From: Roseovarius sp. UBA6217
GTDB lineage: Bacteria; Pseudomonadota; Alphaproteobacteria; Rhodobacterales; Rhodobacteraceae
Direction of reading: 5' to 3'
Assembly (NCBI GenBank): GCA_002421985.1
Contig: DISF01000090.1
Coordinates: 15,685 to 71,072 of the forward strand
Length of the DNA: 55,388 bases
Under the pieces are notes generated by a model. The model saw only the letters and a list, made by a program, of their open reading frames with translations. It was not told where the DNA came from and ran no database searches. Below are positions 25,777 to 33,588 of the stretch, one piece after another (positions within the stretch are counted from its first letter, which is position 1; the number at the start of each line of letters is the position of its first letter). The translations under genes were made by a program, and so were the position numbers.

Positions 25777-26682
25777 ATGGCACGCAAGGCAAAGGGCCGC
25801 GACATCTCGGGGTGGCTGGTGGTGGACAAGCCTGCGGGCCTCACCTCCACCGCCGTGGTGAACAAGGTGAAATGGGCGCTTGACGCAAAGAAGGCGGGCC
25901 ATGCCGGCACGCTCGATCCCGAGGCCACGGGCGTGCTGGCCATCGCCCTTGGCGAGGCCACCAAGACGGTGCCGCATATCACCGACGCGCTCAAGGCGTA
26001 TCGCTTTACCGTGCGGTTGGGGCAGGAAACCGATACCGACGATGCCGAGGGGCGGATAACAGAGACCAGCGACGCGCGCCCCGACGATGACGCGATCAAG
26101 GCCGCGCTCGGCGGCTTTCTGGGCGAGATCATGCAGGTGCCGCCGCGCTTTTCCGCCGTCAAGATCGACGGCGAGCGCGCCTACAAGCGCGCCCGCGATG
26201 GCGAGGATTTCGAGACCACGGCCCGCCCTCTCTGGATCGAGGAAATCGTGCTGGTGGACCGTCCCGACCGCGATACCGCCGTGATCGAGATGACCTGCGG
26301 CAAGGGCGGCTATGTGCGCGCCGTGGCCCGCGATCTGGGCCGCGCGCTGGGCTGTTTCGGCCATGTCCTGACGCTGCGGCGCCTGTGGTCCGGGCCGTTC
26401 GATGCCGAGGACGGCATCAGCATGGAGACCATCGAGGCGCTGGCGCGCACCCCCGAGCTCGATACCCATCTGCGCCCGCTCGAAGACGGGCTTGCCGATC
26501 TGCCCATGGTCTCCGCCACGCCCGAGGGCGCGGCGCGGCTGCGCAACGGCAATCCCGGCATGGTGATCGCCAGCGGGGTTGAGTATGGCGAGGAATGCTG
26601 GGCCGCCGAGGGGGGCCGCGCGGTGGCCATCGGCCGCTACAAGGCGGGCGAGCTGCACCCCTCGCGCGTGTTCACCCGATGA
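25777..26682 (+). CDS. truB: tRNA pseudouridine-55 synthase
   Basis: Makes pseudouridine 55 in the T-loop of tRNAs. The catalytic motif is GHAGTLDPEATGVL with Asp47; KAYRF, VPPRFSAVKIDGERAY and GGYVRAVARDLG also match the family. The length of 301 residues is normal. The stop overlaps the start of the DUF1643 gene by four bases. Confidence 0.96.
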   Translation: MARKAKGRDISGWLVVDKPAGLTSTAVVNKVKWALDAKKAGHAGTLDPEATGVLAIALGEATKTVPHITDALKAYRFTVRLGQETDTDDAEGRITETSDARPDDDAIKAALGGFLGEIMQVPPRFSAVKIDGERAYKRARDGEDFETTARPLWIEEIVLVDRPDRDTAVIEMTCGKGGYVRAVARDLGRALGCFGHVLTLRRLWSGPFDAEDGISMETIEALARTPELDTHLRPLEDGLADLPMVSATPEGAARLRNGNPGMVIASGVEYGEECWAAEGGRAVAIGRYKAGELHPSRVFTR

Positions 26683-27242
26683 CCGCGCCCGAGGACCGGC
26701 ACGACCCCGGCGGCCGCGTGCGCCTGCGCCTGCCCGAGGGGGTGCAGGGCGGCGCGACATTCTCCGACTGTGGCCGCTATCGGCAGGCGCTCAGCCGCGA
26801 CTGGACCGCGCCGGGAAAGGCCCCCCGCACGGTGCTTTTCGTGGGCATGAACCCCTCGGTTGCCGATGCCGCCGCCTCCGATCCCACCTGCCACCGCGAA
26901 TTGGGCTTTGCCCGCGACTGGGGCTTTACCCGCTATCTCAAGGGCAATGTGCTCGACTGGCGGGCCACCGCGCCGCGCGATCTGCCGCATGATCCGGGCA
27001 TGGCGTGCAGCCCCGCCAACATCCCCGCGCTGGTGGCGATGGCCCACGAGGCCGAAATGGTGGTCATGGCCTATGGCCGCCTGCACCCGCGCCACGCCGG
27101 CACCGTGCGCGACGCCGTCACCGCGCTCGCGGCGACGGGCCGCCCGCTGCGCTGCTTTGGCCTCAACAAGGACGGCTCGGCGAAACATCCGCTTTATCTG
27201 CGCCGCGATGCCGCGTTGATGGAGTTTCCGCTGCCGGGCTGA
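26679..27242 (+). CDS. DUF1643 family protein
   Basis: A 187-residue cytoplasmic protein with the DUF1643 pattern: YRQALSRDW, VLFVGMNPSVADA, HRELGFARDWGF, GNVLDWRAT and CFGLNKDGSAKHPLYL. The fold resembles uracil-DNA-glycosylase-like proteins, but activity is not established. It is translationally coupled to truB by ATGA and convergent with the next gene. A short CCGGGA/TCCCGG hairpin lies in the 29-bp gap after its stop. Confidence 0.85.
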   Translation: MTAPEDRHDPGGRVRLRLPEGVQGGATFSDCGRYRQALSRDWTAPGKAPRTVLFVGMNPSVADAAASDPTCHRELGFARDWGFTRYLKGNVLDWRATAPRDLPHDPGMACSPANIPALVAMAHEAEMVVMAYGRLHPRHAGTVRDAVTALAATGRPLRCFGLNKDGSAKHPLYLRRDAALMEFPLPG

Positions 27243-27271
27243 TCCGGGACGGGTGTTCCCGGCCCCGCCCG

Positions 27272-28318
27272 CTATGACTTGAGCACGCGATCGGTGAGGT
27301 TGAGGCGGGCGGAGATGATCGGGCGCAGGGTCGCGGCAAGCGCGGGGTCGCGGTCCGTCATCTCCTGCAACTCGTCAAGCCGGTTGGTGGCGATGAGGCA
27401 CAGCGCATCGAGACGCGCGCGGCCATCGGGGTGGCGCGGCAGGGCAGCGACCGGCTGGATCAGCTCCGGCTTTGGCTCGGGGGCGAGGGCGCGCAGCGTG
27501 GCGGCGTCAAGCTCCGTCTCGACAAAGGCATAAAGCCCCACCCCGTGGGCGGGCAGCGCATAGGTGCACAGCGCCACCTCGCGCACGCCCGGCGCGGCCA
27601 TGAGCGCCGCGCGCAGGGCGGGGCCGTCGCGTTCAAGCCGGTCCTCGGTGCCCTCGCCATCCGACCAGTTCATGAGCCGCCGGGTGACGAAATTATAGGC
27701 ACGCTTGCCGGTCACCATCCAGAGCCGCGCGGGCCATGCCTTGTGCGCCAGCATCCGGCGCTCGGAGGGCGTCAGCAGGCCGGGCGCATAGGCGCGTTTC
27801 TGCTTGAGCAGGTGGCGCAGATCCTCACGCGCCATCAGGCGAAAGAGCGACCCGCGCCGCCGGTGCAGCGAGGCAAGCTGAAAGTCGATGACGGCGGCGC
27901 GCCCATCATGCGTCATCAGCCAGTTCTGCGGCTTGGCGATGTCGTTATGGGTGACGCCGCGCCGCCGCATCTCGCGCAGCAGGCGGCGGGCATCGCGATA
28001 CCATGCGGCATCCGCAGGCCGGGCAAGGTGCAGCGGCGTGCCGCGCGTCCAGCTTCGCAGCAGGCCGGTGCGGTCGGCGCGGATGAGGAGCGGGCAGCCC
28101 TCGATCCCGGCCACGGCACGCAGCGCGCGCGCCTCCTTGCGGGCGAGCACCCACGCGATGGGGCGCGCCCAGAGCGGCACCCCGTCCAGCTTGCGCAGCA
28201 CCACGGGAAAATCCGGCACCCCGTCGAGACGGCCCGAGACCGTTTCGGAAAACACGTCGCGCTTGTGCACCGTCTCGGGCAGGAATCGCGCGGAAGACAG
28301 GTTTGGCGGCAGGCTCAT
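27272..28318 (-). CDS. Kinase-like protein with an acyl-CoA-synthetase-type C-terminal domain
   Basis: A 348-residue cytoplasmic protein. Residues ~30-190 look like a protein or small-molecule kinase: a Lys near 43, then THNDIAKPQNWL (His124, Asp126, Lys129, Asn132) and VIDFQLA, where DFQ (145-147) replaces DFG. From about 225, VREVALCTYALPAHGVGLYAF and LPRHPDGRARLDALCLI resemble the small C-terminal domain of AMP-forming acyl-CoA synthetases, without any N-terminal ligase domain. The next two genes downstream are glycosyltransferases, so a role in surface-glycan modification is possible. The substrate is unknown. Confidence 0.6.
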   Translation of the reverse strand: MSLPPNLSSARFLPETVHKRDVFSETVSGRLDGVPDFPVVLRKLDGVPLWARPIAWVLARKEARALRAVAGIEGCPLLIRADRTGLLRSWTRGTPLHLARPADAAWYRDARRLLREMRRRGVTHNDIAKPQNWLMTHDGRAAVIDFQLASLHRRRGSLFRLMAREDLRHLLKQKRAYAPGLLTPSERRMLAHKAWPARLWMVTGKRAYNFVTRRLMNWSDGEGTEDRLERDGPALRAALMAAPGVREVALCTYALPAHGVGLYAFVETELDAATLRALAPEPKPELIQPVAALPRHPDGRARLDALCLIATNRLDELQEMTDRDPALAATLRPIISARLNLTDRVLKS

Positions 28319-28363
28319 GGCACGGGTGTAATCGGTTTCAAAGGCACGCGAAAGCCGGGGATT

Positions 28364-29206
28364 TCACAGCCGCGTCCAGCCTTCGGGGATGAGATCGGGA
28401 TTGTGGAGTTTCGCCTTGCCGAACCAGTTCGCGGGTGCGATCACCCGGCGGGTGGGCGCGGGGTTGAGCCACGCCCCCCACCACGAAAAGGTGGAATTGG
28501 CGATCACATGATGGGCGCAGCGCGACATCAGGTGCAGATCGAACGCCCCGCGCGTCTCGTCGTTGAGATCGACCACCACCTTTTGCGTGCCCAGATCGAG
28601 CGCGTCGCGCGCCCATTCAGGATCGTTGGAAAAGACAAAGCAGGTCAGCGGCGTGCCCAGCTCATCGGCCAGCCGCGCGATGGCCCGGCGGTAATAATCC
28701 GGCGTGCAGGCGGCATAGCTGCCCGAGGCGAGGTAATCGCCGCGCCGCACATGGACCGAGACGGCGCAGGGCGCGGCGTCGATCCGCGCGGCCATATCGG
28801 CATTGGCCGGATCGAGCGGGGTGGTGAAGGCCAGATCGCTGCGCAATTGCCCGGCGATGGCGGCGAAATAGCGCGCAGACTGCCAGTAGCCGTGCAGATA
28901 GGTGCCATCGGGCAGGGCAAGGAACTCCGGCGCAAAGCCAAGGCCGCGCTCGCGGTAAAGGCGGGGGTTTCGGCCCATGAGCCGCCACAGCCCATAGCGC
29001 AGCATCCCGTCGGATTTGGCGGGCGGCAGGGGCGCGTCGGTCCGGTATCGCGCCTGTGCGAAATGACCCATGCCAAAGGCCCGCGCCCCGCCGAGAGAGC
29101 GGGTATCGAGCGCCAGATCGGTGCGCAGGTGATCGGCAAGCGCGCGCCCGGCGGCATATTGGAAAAGCTGGTTGCCAAGCCCCCCGAAAAGCCGCGCAAC
29201 GATCAT
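28364..29206 (-). CDS. GT11 glycosyltransferase (alpha-1,2-fucosyltransferase-like)
   Basis: A 280-residue protein with all GT11 signatures: GGLGNQLFQYAAGRALA at the N-terminus, the donor-binding VHVRRGDYL, and ANSTFSWWGAWLN near the C-terminus. Family members add L-fucose or similar deoxysugars to galactose in O-antigens or capsules. The start at 29206 overlaps the end of the GT25 gene by four bases (ATGA), so the two are coupled. No GDP-fucose synthesis genes are in the window. Confidence 0.88.
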   Translation of the reverse strand: MIVARLFGGLGNQLFQYAAGRALADHLRTDLALDTRSLGGARAFGMGHFAQARYRTDAPLPPAKSDGMLRYGLWRLMGRNPRLYRERGLGFAPEFLALPDGTYLHGYWQSARYFAAIAGQLRSDLAFTTPLDPANADMAARIDAAPCAVSVHVRRGDYLASGSYAACTPDYYRRAIARLADELGTPLTCFVFSNDPEWARDALDLGTQKVVVDLNDETRGAFDLHLMSRCAHHVIANSTFSWWGAWLNPAPTRRVIAPANWFGKAKLHNPDLIPEGWTRL

Positions 29207-29955
29207 GCGAGGCCGCCTCCGGCCGGGGCCGCGCTCTGCCGCGAGGCCGCCGCCATCGCCCGGCGATAGCGCATCCGCGCCCATTCGCGGCCCAGCCGCT
29301 CCAGCGGGCCGCGCGCCCCGCCCTGGATGGTCGAACCGTCGAGCCGGTGGGCGATGTCGGTGATCCCCGAGGGGTGGATCGCGGCGGGGCGCAAACCGGT
29401 ATGCCAATGGCTCTGGATAAAGGTATCCACGGGCCGGTCAAACACCTCTGACAGGTGCAAGAGCCGTTCTGCGGCGGCGCGGCTCAGCATCTGCGCGGTG
29501 GTGCGCAGCCCCGCCACCTGCGGCACCGAGAGCGTCGCGGCACCATTGGTATCGACCACGGTGGCGGGGCCGCGCGGCGGGCGGGTCTGGAACTGGATAT
29601 AGCCCAGATCGGCAACGTGATCGCGCGCCAGCGCCAGCGCGGCGGGGAAAGGATCGGCGATGGCGGCATCGTCCTCGATGACGAGCGCGTGATCCAGATC
29701 GCGCCGCACGATCTCGGCCCAGATCTGGCGGTGGCTGAGGAAACAGCCGATCTCGCCGGTCTTGAGGCCAAACGGATAGGCCGGCGCAAAGAGCCGCGCG
29801 CCGACGCAGGCCGCAAGATCGCGCGACGACATCGCGCGGCCATCGACAGCGGCCCAGATCTCGCCCTCCATCCCGCAGCCATCAAGCAGGGCGCGCGCAT
29901 TGTCGCGCCGCGCCGTGGCACGCACGAGATGCAGGATGAAGGCGTGCCCCGCCAC
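29203..29955 (-). CDS. GT25 family glycosyltransferase
   Basis: A 250-residue protein related to LOS galactosyltransferases. The N-terminal FILHLVRATARRDN, then GEIGCFLSHRQIW and ALVIEDDAAI (metal-binding EDD) are the family marks. The tail is basic and Ala-rich. It starts with GTG at 29955, four bases after the stop of the aldehyde dehydrogenase gene. Together with the GT11 gene and the kinase-like gene it could form a small envelope-glycan module. Confidence 0.82.
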   Translation of the reverse strand: MAGHAFILHLVRATARRDNARALLDGCGMEGEIWAAVDGRAMSSRDLAACVGARLFAPAYPFGLKTGEIGCFLSHRQIWAEIVRRDLDHALVIEDDAAIADPFPAALALARDHVADLGYIQFQTRPPRGPATVVDTNGAATLSVPQVAGLRTTAQMLSRAAAERLLHLSEVFDRPVDTFIQSHWHTGLRPAAIHPSGITDIAHRLDGSTIQGGARGPLERLGREWARMRYRRAMAAASRQSAAPAGGGLA

Positions 29956-29959
29956 CGGA

Positions 29960-31402
29960 TCAGGCGCCGGGGGTCCAGCCCGAGACGGCCTTGACCTCGA
30001 GGAAATCCTCGATGCCCCATTTGCCGCCCTCGCGCCCGTGGCCCGATTGCTTCATCCCGCCAAAGGGCGCGCCCGCGCCGCGCGATTTGCCGTTCATCTC
30101 GACCATGCCCGAGCGCAAGGCCCGCGCAAGGCGATTGGCGCGCGCGGCGTCAGTGGTCTGGACATAGTTGGTCAGACCATAAGGCGTGTCATTGGCGATG
30201 CGCAGGCCCTCCTCCTCCGAGTCAAAGGCCATGATCGACAGCACCGGGCCAAAGATCTCCTCGCGCGCGATGGTCATGTCGGGGGTGACATCGGCAAAGA
30301 CCGTGGGCCGCACGAAGAACCCGCGATTGAGCCCGTCGGGGCGGCCCAAGCCCCCCGCCACAAGCCGCGCGCCCTCGTCAATCCCGGTCTGGATCAGGCC
30401 CTGGATCTTGTTGAACTGCGCCTCGTTGACGACCGGGCCGATATGGTTGCCCTCCTCATGGGCAGGGCCGACCGTGATCGCGGCGGCGATCTCGGCGGCC
30501 TCTGCCACCGCGCTGTCATAGCGTGCGCGTTCCACCAGCATCCTTGTCGGCGCATTGCAGGACTGGCCGGTATTGTTCATGCAATGGAGCACGCCGCGCT
30601 TGACGGCCTTGTCATCGGCATCGGCAAAGATCAGGTTCGCGCCCTTGCCGCCCAGCTCAAGGCTGACGCGCTTGAGCGTGTCGGCGGCGGATTTGGAGAT
30701 GAGTTTGCCCGCCCGCGAGGAGCCGGTGAAGCTGACCATATCGACGCCCTCATGCACCGAAAGCTGGCTGCCCACGCCCGCGCCATCGCCGTTGACGAGG
30801 TTGAACACGCCCTTGGGCAGGCCCGCCTCATGGATGATCTCGGCAAAGATCAGCGCATTGAGCGGCGATTCCTCGGACGGCTTGAGCACCATGGTGCAGC
30901 CCGCGATCAGCCCCGCGATCACCTTGAGCGTGATCTGGTTCATCGGCCAGTTCCACGGCGTGATCATCGCCACCACGCCCACCGGCTCGTGGATGATGCG
31001 ATCATTCGGGGCGTGATCGCCAAGCGGCCCGTCGAATTCGAAGGCGCGCGCGGCGGTCAGGAAATTGGTGATATGCCACGTCCCCGAGGGCACCTGTTGC
31101 TGGCGGGCCATGGAGATGGGCGCGCCCATTTCCATGCTGATGGCCTGTGCCATATCCTCGGCGCGGGTCTCGTATATCTGGAGAATCTTCTCGACATGGG
31201 CGATGCGTTCCTCGGGCGGGGTGGCCATCCAGCCCGGAAAGGCCGCGCGCGCGGCGGCGACGGCGGCATCGGTATCGGCCTGCCCGCCAAGCGCGATCAT
31301 GGCGCAGGGTTCTTCGGTAGAGGGGTTGATGACAGCGTGATCGCGCCCGTCGCGCGGCGCGACCCATGCCCCGTCGATATAGAACATCTTTTTCGCGATC
31401 AT
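29960..31402 (-). CDS. NAD(P)-dependent aldehyde dehydrogenase
   Basis: A 480-residue class I-like aldehyde dehydrogenase. Visible are the MITPWNWPMNQITLK cofactor region, the catalytic Glu in LELGGKGANLIF, the catalytic Cys in NNTGQSCNAPTRML, and EEIFGPVLSIM. The substrate cannot be assigned. The start at 31402 has GGAG seven bases upstream; a longer open frame reaches 31471 without a better signal. The GT25 gene follows after four bases, so they are probably on one transcript. Confidence 0.9.
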   Translation of the reverse strand: MIAKKMFYIDGAWVAPRDGRDHAVINPSTEEPCAMIALGGQADTDAAVAAARAAFPGWMATPPEERIAHVEKILQIYETRAEDMAQAISMEMGAPISMARQQQVPSGTWHITNFLTAARAFEFDGPLGDHAPNDRIIHEPVGVVAMITPWNWPMNQITLKVIAGLIAGCTMVLKPSEESPLNALIFAEIIHEAGLPKGVFNLVNGDGAGVGSQLSVHEGVDMVSFTGSSRAGKLISKSAADTLKRVSLELGGKGANLIFADADDKAVKRGVLHCMNNTGQSCNAPTRMLVERARYDSAVAEAAEIAAAITVGPAHEEGNHIGPVVNEAQFNKIQGLIQTGIDEGARLVAGGLGRPDGLNRGFFVRPTVFADVTPDMTIAREEIFGPVLSIMAFDSEEEGLRIANDTPYGLTNYVQTTDAARANRLARALRSGMVEMNGKSRGAGAPFGGMKQSGHGREGGKWGIEDFLEVKAVSGWTPGA

Positions 31403-31556
31403 GGCTGCGCTCCGTGGATCTGGCTGCACTTTGTCAGGGGCGGGAACCGGCGACAAGCCCGGATCGACCACGACATCGGGGCGGTATCGCGCGCCGCGCG
31501 GGGCCTGAAGCGCGGGCTTTTGGTGGCTTTGGCTGGCCGTGCCCGTTTCCCGGCGC

Positions 31557-32567
31557 TCACCCGCCGCTCACCCCGGCCTCGGCGAAACTCGCCATGCCGG
31601 AATGGCAGGCAAGCGCCGCCTGCACCACGCCCACGCCCAGCACCGCCCCCGATCCCTCGCCAAGCCGCAGCCCGAGCGACAAAAGCGGCACCTTGCCCAG
31701 CCGCTCCAGCAGACGCGCGTGCCCCGGCTCGGCGCTGACATGGGCAGCGAGCGCGTGATCCAGCGCGCCGGGGGCCTCGACCTCCAGACAGGCGGCGGCC
31801 GCAGTGCAGATGAAGCCGTCGAGCAGCACCGGGATGCGCAAGATGCGCGCCCGCGCGATCGCCCCGGCCATCGCCGCCAGCTCGCGCCCGCCAAGGGCCG
31901 CCAACACCTCAAGGCCGCCGCGCGCCGGGTTGGCCGCCGCCGCGCGGCCCACCACCTGCGCCTTGTGCGCCAGTCCGGCATCGTCAAGCCCGGTGCCGCG
32001 CCCGGCCCAATCCGCCGCGCGACCGCCATAAAGCGCCAGCGCGATGGCGGCGGCGGGGGTGGTGTTGCCGATACCCATCTCGCCCGCCACGAAAAGATCG
32101 GCCTCTGGGGCGACCGCCTCCCAGCCCGCCGCCAGCGCGGCGACACATTCGGCCCCGGACATGGCCGGGCCGGTGGCGATATCGCCGGTGGGCCGGTCAA
32201 GATCGAGCGCGCACACATCGAGCCGCGCGCCGACCACCCCGGCCAACTGGTTCACCGCAGCCCCCCCGGCCTCGAAATTGGCAACCATCTGCGCCGTCAC
32301 GGCTTCTGGGAAGGCCGAAACCCCCTGTGCCACCACCCCGTGATTGCCCGCAAAAACCACCACCTGCGGCGCGCGCACCCGCGCGCGCGCATCGCCGCGC
32401 CAGCCGCAATACCACGCTGCCACCTCCTCGAGCCGCCCGAGCGCGCCGGGCGGCTTGGTCAGCGTGGCGTCGCGCGCGCGCGCGGCGGCGACGGCGGCGG
32501 GGTCGGGGCCGGGCAGATCGCGCAGAAGCGCGGCAAATTCGGCAAGGTTGGCGAAAGGGGCGGGCAT
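31557..32567 (-). CDS. cobT: Nicotinate-nucleotide:dimethylbenzimidazole phosphoribosyltransferase
   Basis: Activates the lower ligand of cobalamin by making alpha-ribazole phosphate from nicotinate mononucleotide and dimethylbenzimidazole. Family motifs are TKPPGALGRLEEVA, VVVFAGNHGVVAQGVS, GEMGIGNTTPAAAI and a glycine-rich C-terminus. The length of 336 residues is normal. The start at 32567 gives MPAPFANLAEFAALL. It is divergent from cobS with 78 bp between starts, enough for back-to-back promoters but not for a cobalamin riboswitch. Confidence 0.95.
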   Translation of the reverse strand: MPAPFANLAEFAALLRDLPGPDPAAVAAARARDATLTKPPGALGRLEEVAAWYCGWRGDARARVRAPQVVVFAGNHGVVAQGVSAFPEAVTAQMVANFEAGGAAVNQLAGVVGARLDVCALDLDRPTGDIATGPAMSGAECVAALAAGWEAVAPEADLFVAGEMGIGNTTPAAAIALALYGGRAADWAGRGTGLDDAGLAHKAQVVGRAAAANPARGGLEVLAALGGRELAAMAGAIARARILRIPVLLDGFICTAAAACLEVEAPGALDHALAAHVSAEPGHARLLERLGKVPLLSLGLRLGEGSGAVLGVGVVQAALACHSGMASFAEAGVSGG

Positions 32568-32645
32568 GACGGCCTCGTTGCAAGTGGACACGCCCTTGCT
32601 GTATCGCGAAAACGGCCCCGCCCCCACCCCGAAAAGGCCCCGACC

Positions 32646-33410
32646 ATGCCCGAGACCGACCACGACACCGCGCTTCTTCACCGTTCCGACCTTGCGCTGG
32701 CGCTGGGCCTTCTGACACGGCTGCCGGTGCCCGTGCGCGACACCGCGCGCGGCGCAAGGGCGGCCTGGGCCTGGCCGCTGGCAGGGGCGGTGCTGGCCGG
32801 TCTGGCGGCGCTTGGCGGTGGCGCGGCGCTGGCGCTGGGCCTGCCTGCGCCGGTGGCCGGGCTGGTGGCGCTGGGGGCGCTGGTGATGCTGGGCGGCGGG
32901 CTGCACGAGGACGGGCTTGCCGATAGCGCCGACGGGCTTTGGGGCGGCTGGACGCAGGAAAGGCGGCTCGACATCATGCGCGACAGCCGCATCGGCAGCT
33001 ATGGCGTGATCGCGCTGGTGCTGGGCCTCGGCCTGCGCGGGGTGGCGCTGGCGCTCATATTCGCGGGCGGCGCGCTGGCAGGGGCGGCGGCGCTGGTGAT
33101 CGCGGCTATGGTGTCGCGCGCGGCGATGGCCGGGGTGATGGCGGCACTGCCGCACGCGCGCGCGGACGGGCTGGCGCGCGCGCAGGGCCGCCCGCCCCGC
33201 ACTGCGGTGTTATTGGCAGCGGCTCTGGCGCTGGCGGTGGCGCTGGCCCTCGCCGGCGTCGCGGGTCTGATCGCGGCAGGGGCGGCAGCGCTTGGCGCAC
33301 TGATCGTGGCGCGGCTGGCGCGGGCGCGGATCGGCGGGCAGACCGGCGATATCCTTGGCGCGGCACAGCAGGTGGCCGAGATCGCCGCGCTCTTGTGCCT
33401 GTTGCCGTGA
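32646..33410 (+). CDS. cobS: Adenosylcobinamide-GDP ribazoletransferase (cobalamin synthase)
   Basis: A 254-residue integral membrane enzyme that joins adenosylcobinamide-GDP to alpha-ribazole (phosphate), using the product of the neighbouring cobT. The conserved region is HEDGLADSADGLWGGWTQER followed by LDIMRDSRIGSYG, with the metal-binding acidic residues. Several hydrophobic helices and a GGQTGDILGA near the end complete the family pattern. Its stop is 15 bp from the end of the convergent ccoS. Confidence 0.95.
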   Translation: MPETDHDTALLHRSDLALALGLLTRLPVPVRDTARGARAAWAWPLAGAVLAGLAALGGGAALALGLPAPVAGLVALGALVMLGGGLHEDGLADSADGLWGGWTQERRLDIMRDSRIGSYGVIALVLGLGLRGVALALIFAGGALAGAAALVIAAMVSRAAMAGVMAALPHARADGLARAQGRPPRTAVLLAAALALAVALALAGVAGLIAAGAAALGALIVARLARARIGGQTGDILGAAQQVAEIAALLCLLP

Positions 33411-33425
33411 CCGGAACCGCACGAC

Positions 33426-33584
33426 TCACGGCCTGGGCCGGTCGTCCCAGTCATCCGACAGGATACGCCGCGCGTCGCCCTCGGGGTCGTCATACTGGTT
33501 CGAGCGCACCGTGTAGATGAAAAACACCAGCCCCAGCCCGCCGAGGATGAGCGAGATCGGTATGAGATAGGCCAGCACGTTCAT
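33426..33584 (-). CDS. ccoS: cbb3 oxidase maturation protein CcoS
   Basis: A 52-residue protein: MNVLAYLIPISLILGGLG begins a single membrane helix, followed by RSNQYDDPEGDARRIL, the CcoS hallmark. In Rhodobacter its homologue (RdxS) is needed to insert haem and copper cofactors into the cbb3 oxidase. It starts four bases after the ccoI stop and is the last gene of the ccoGHIS operon. Confidence 0.93.
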   Translation of the reverse strand: MNVLAYLIPISLILGGLGLVFFIYTVRSNQYDDPEGDARRILSDDWDDRPRP

Positions 33585-33588
33585 TCGC

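Noticed and set aside
32568..32645. Cobalamin riboswitch between cobT and cobS
   Set aside because: Only 78 bp separate the divergent starts, and no B12-box-like sequence or folding pattern was seen.
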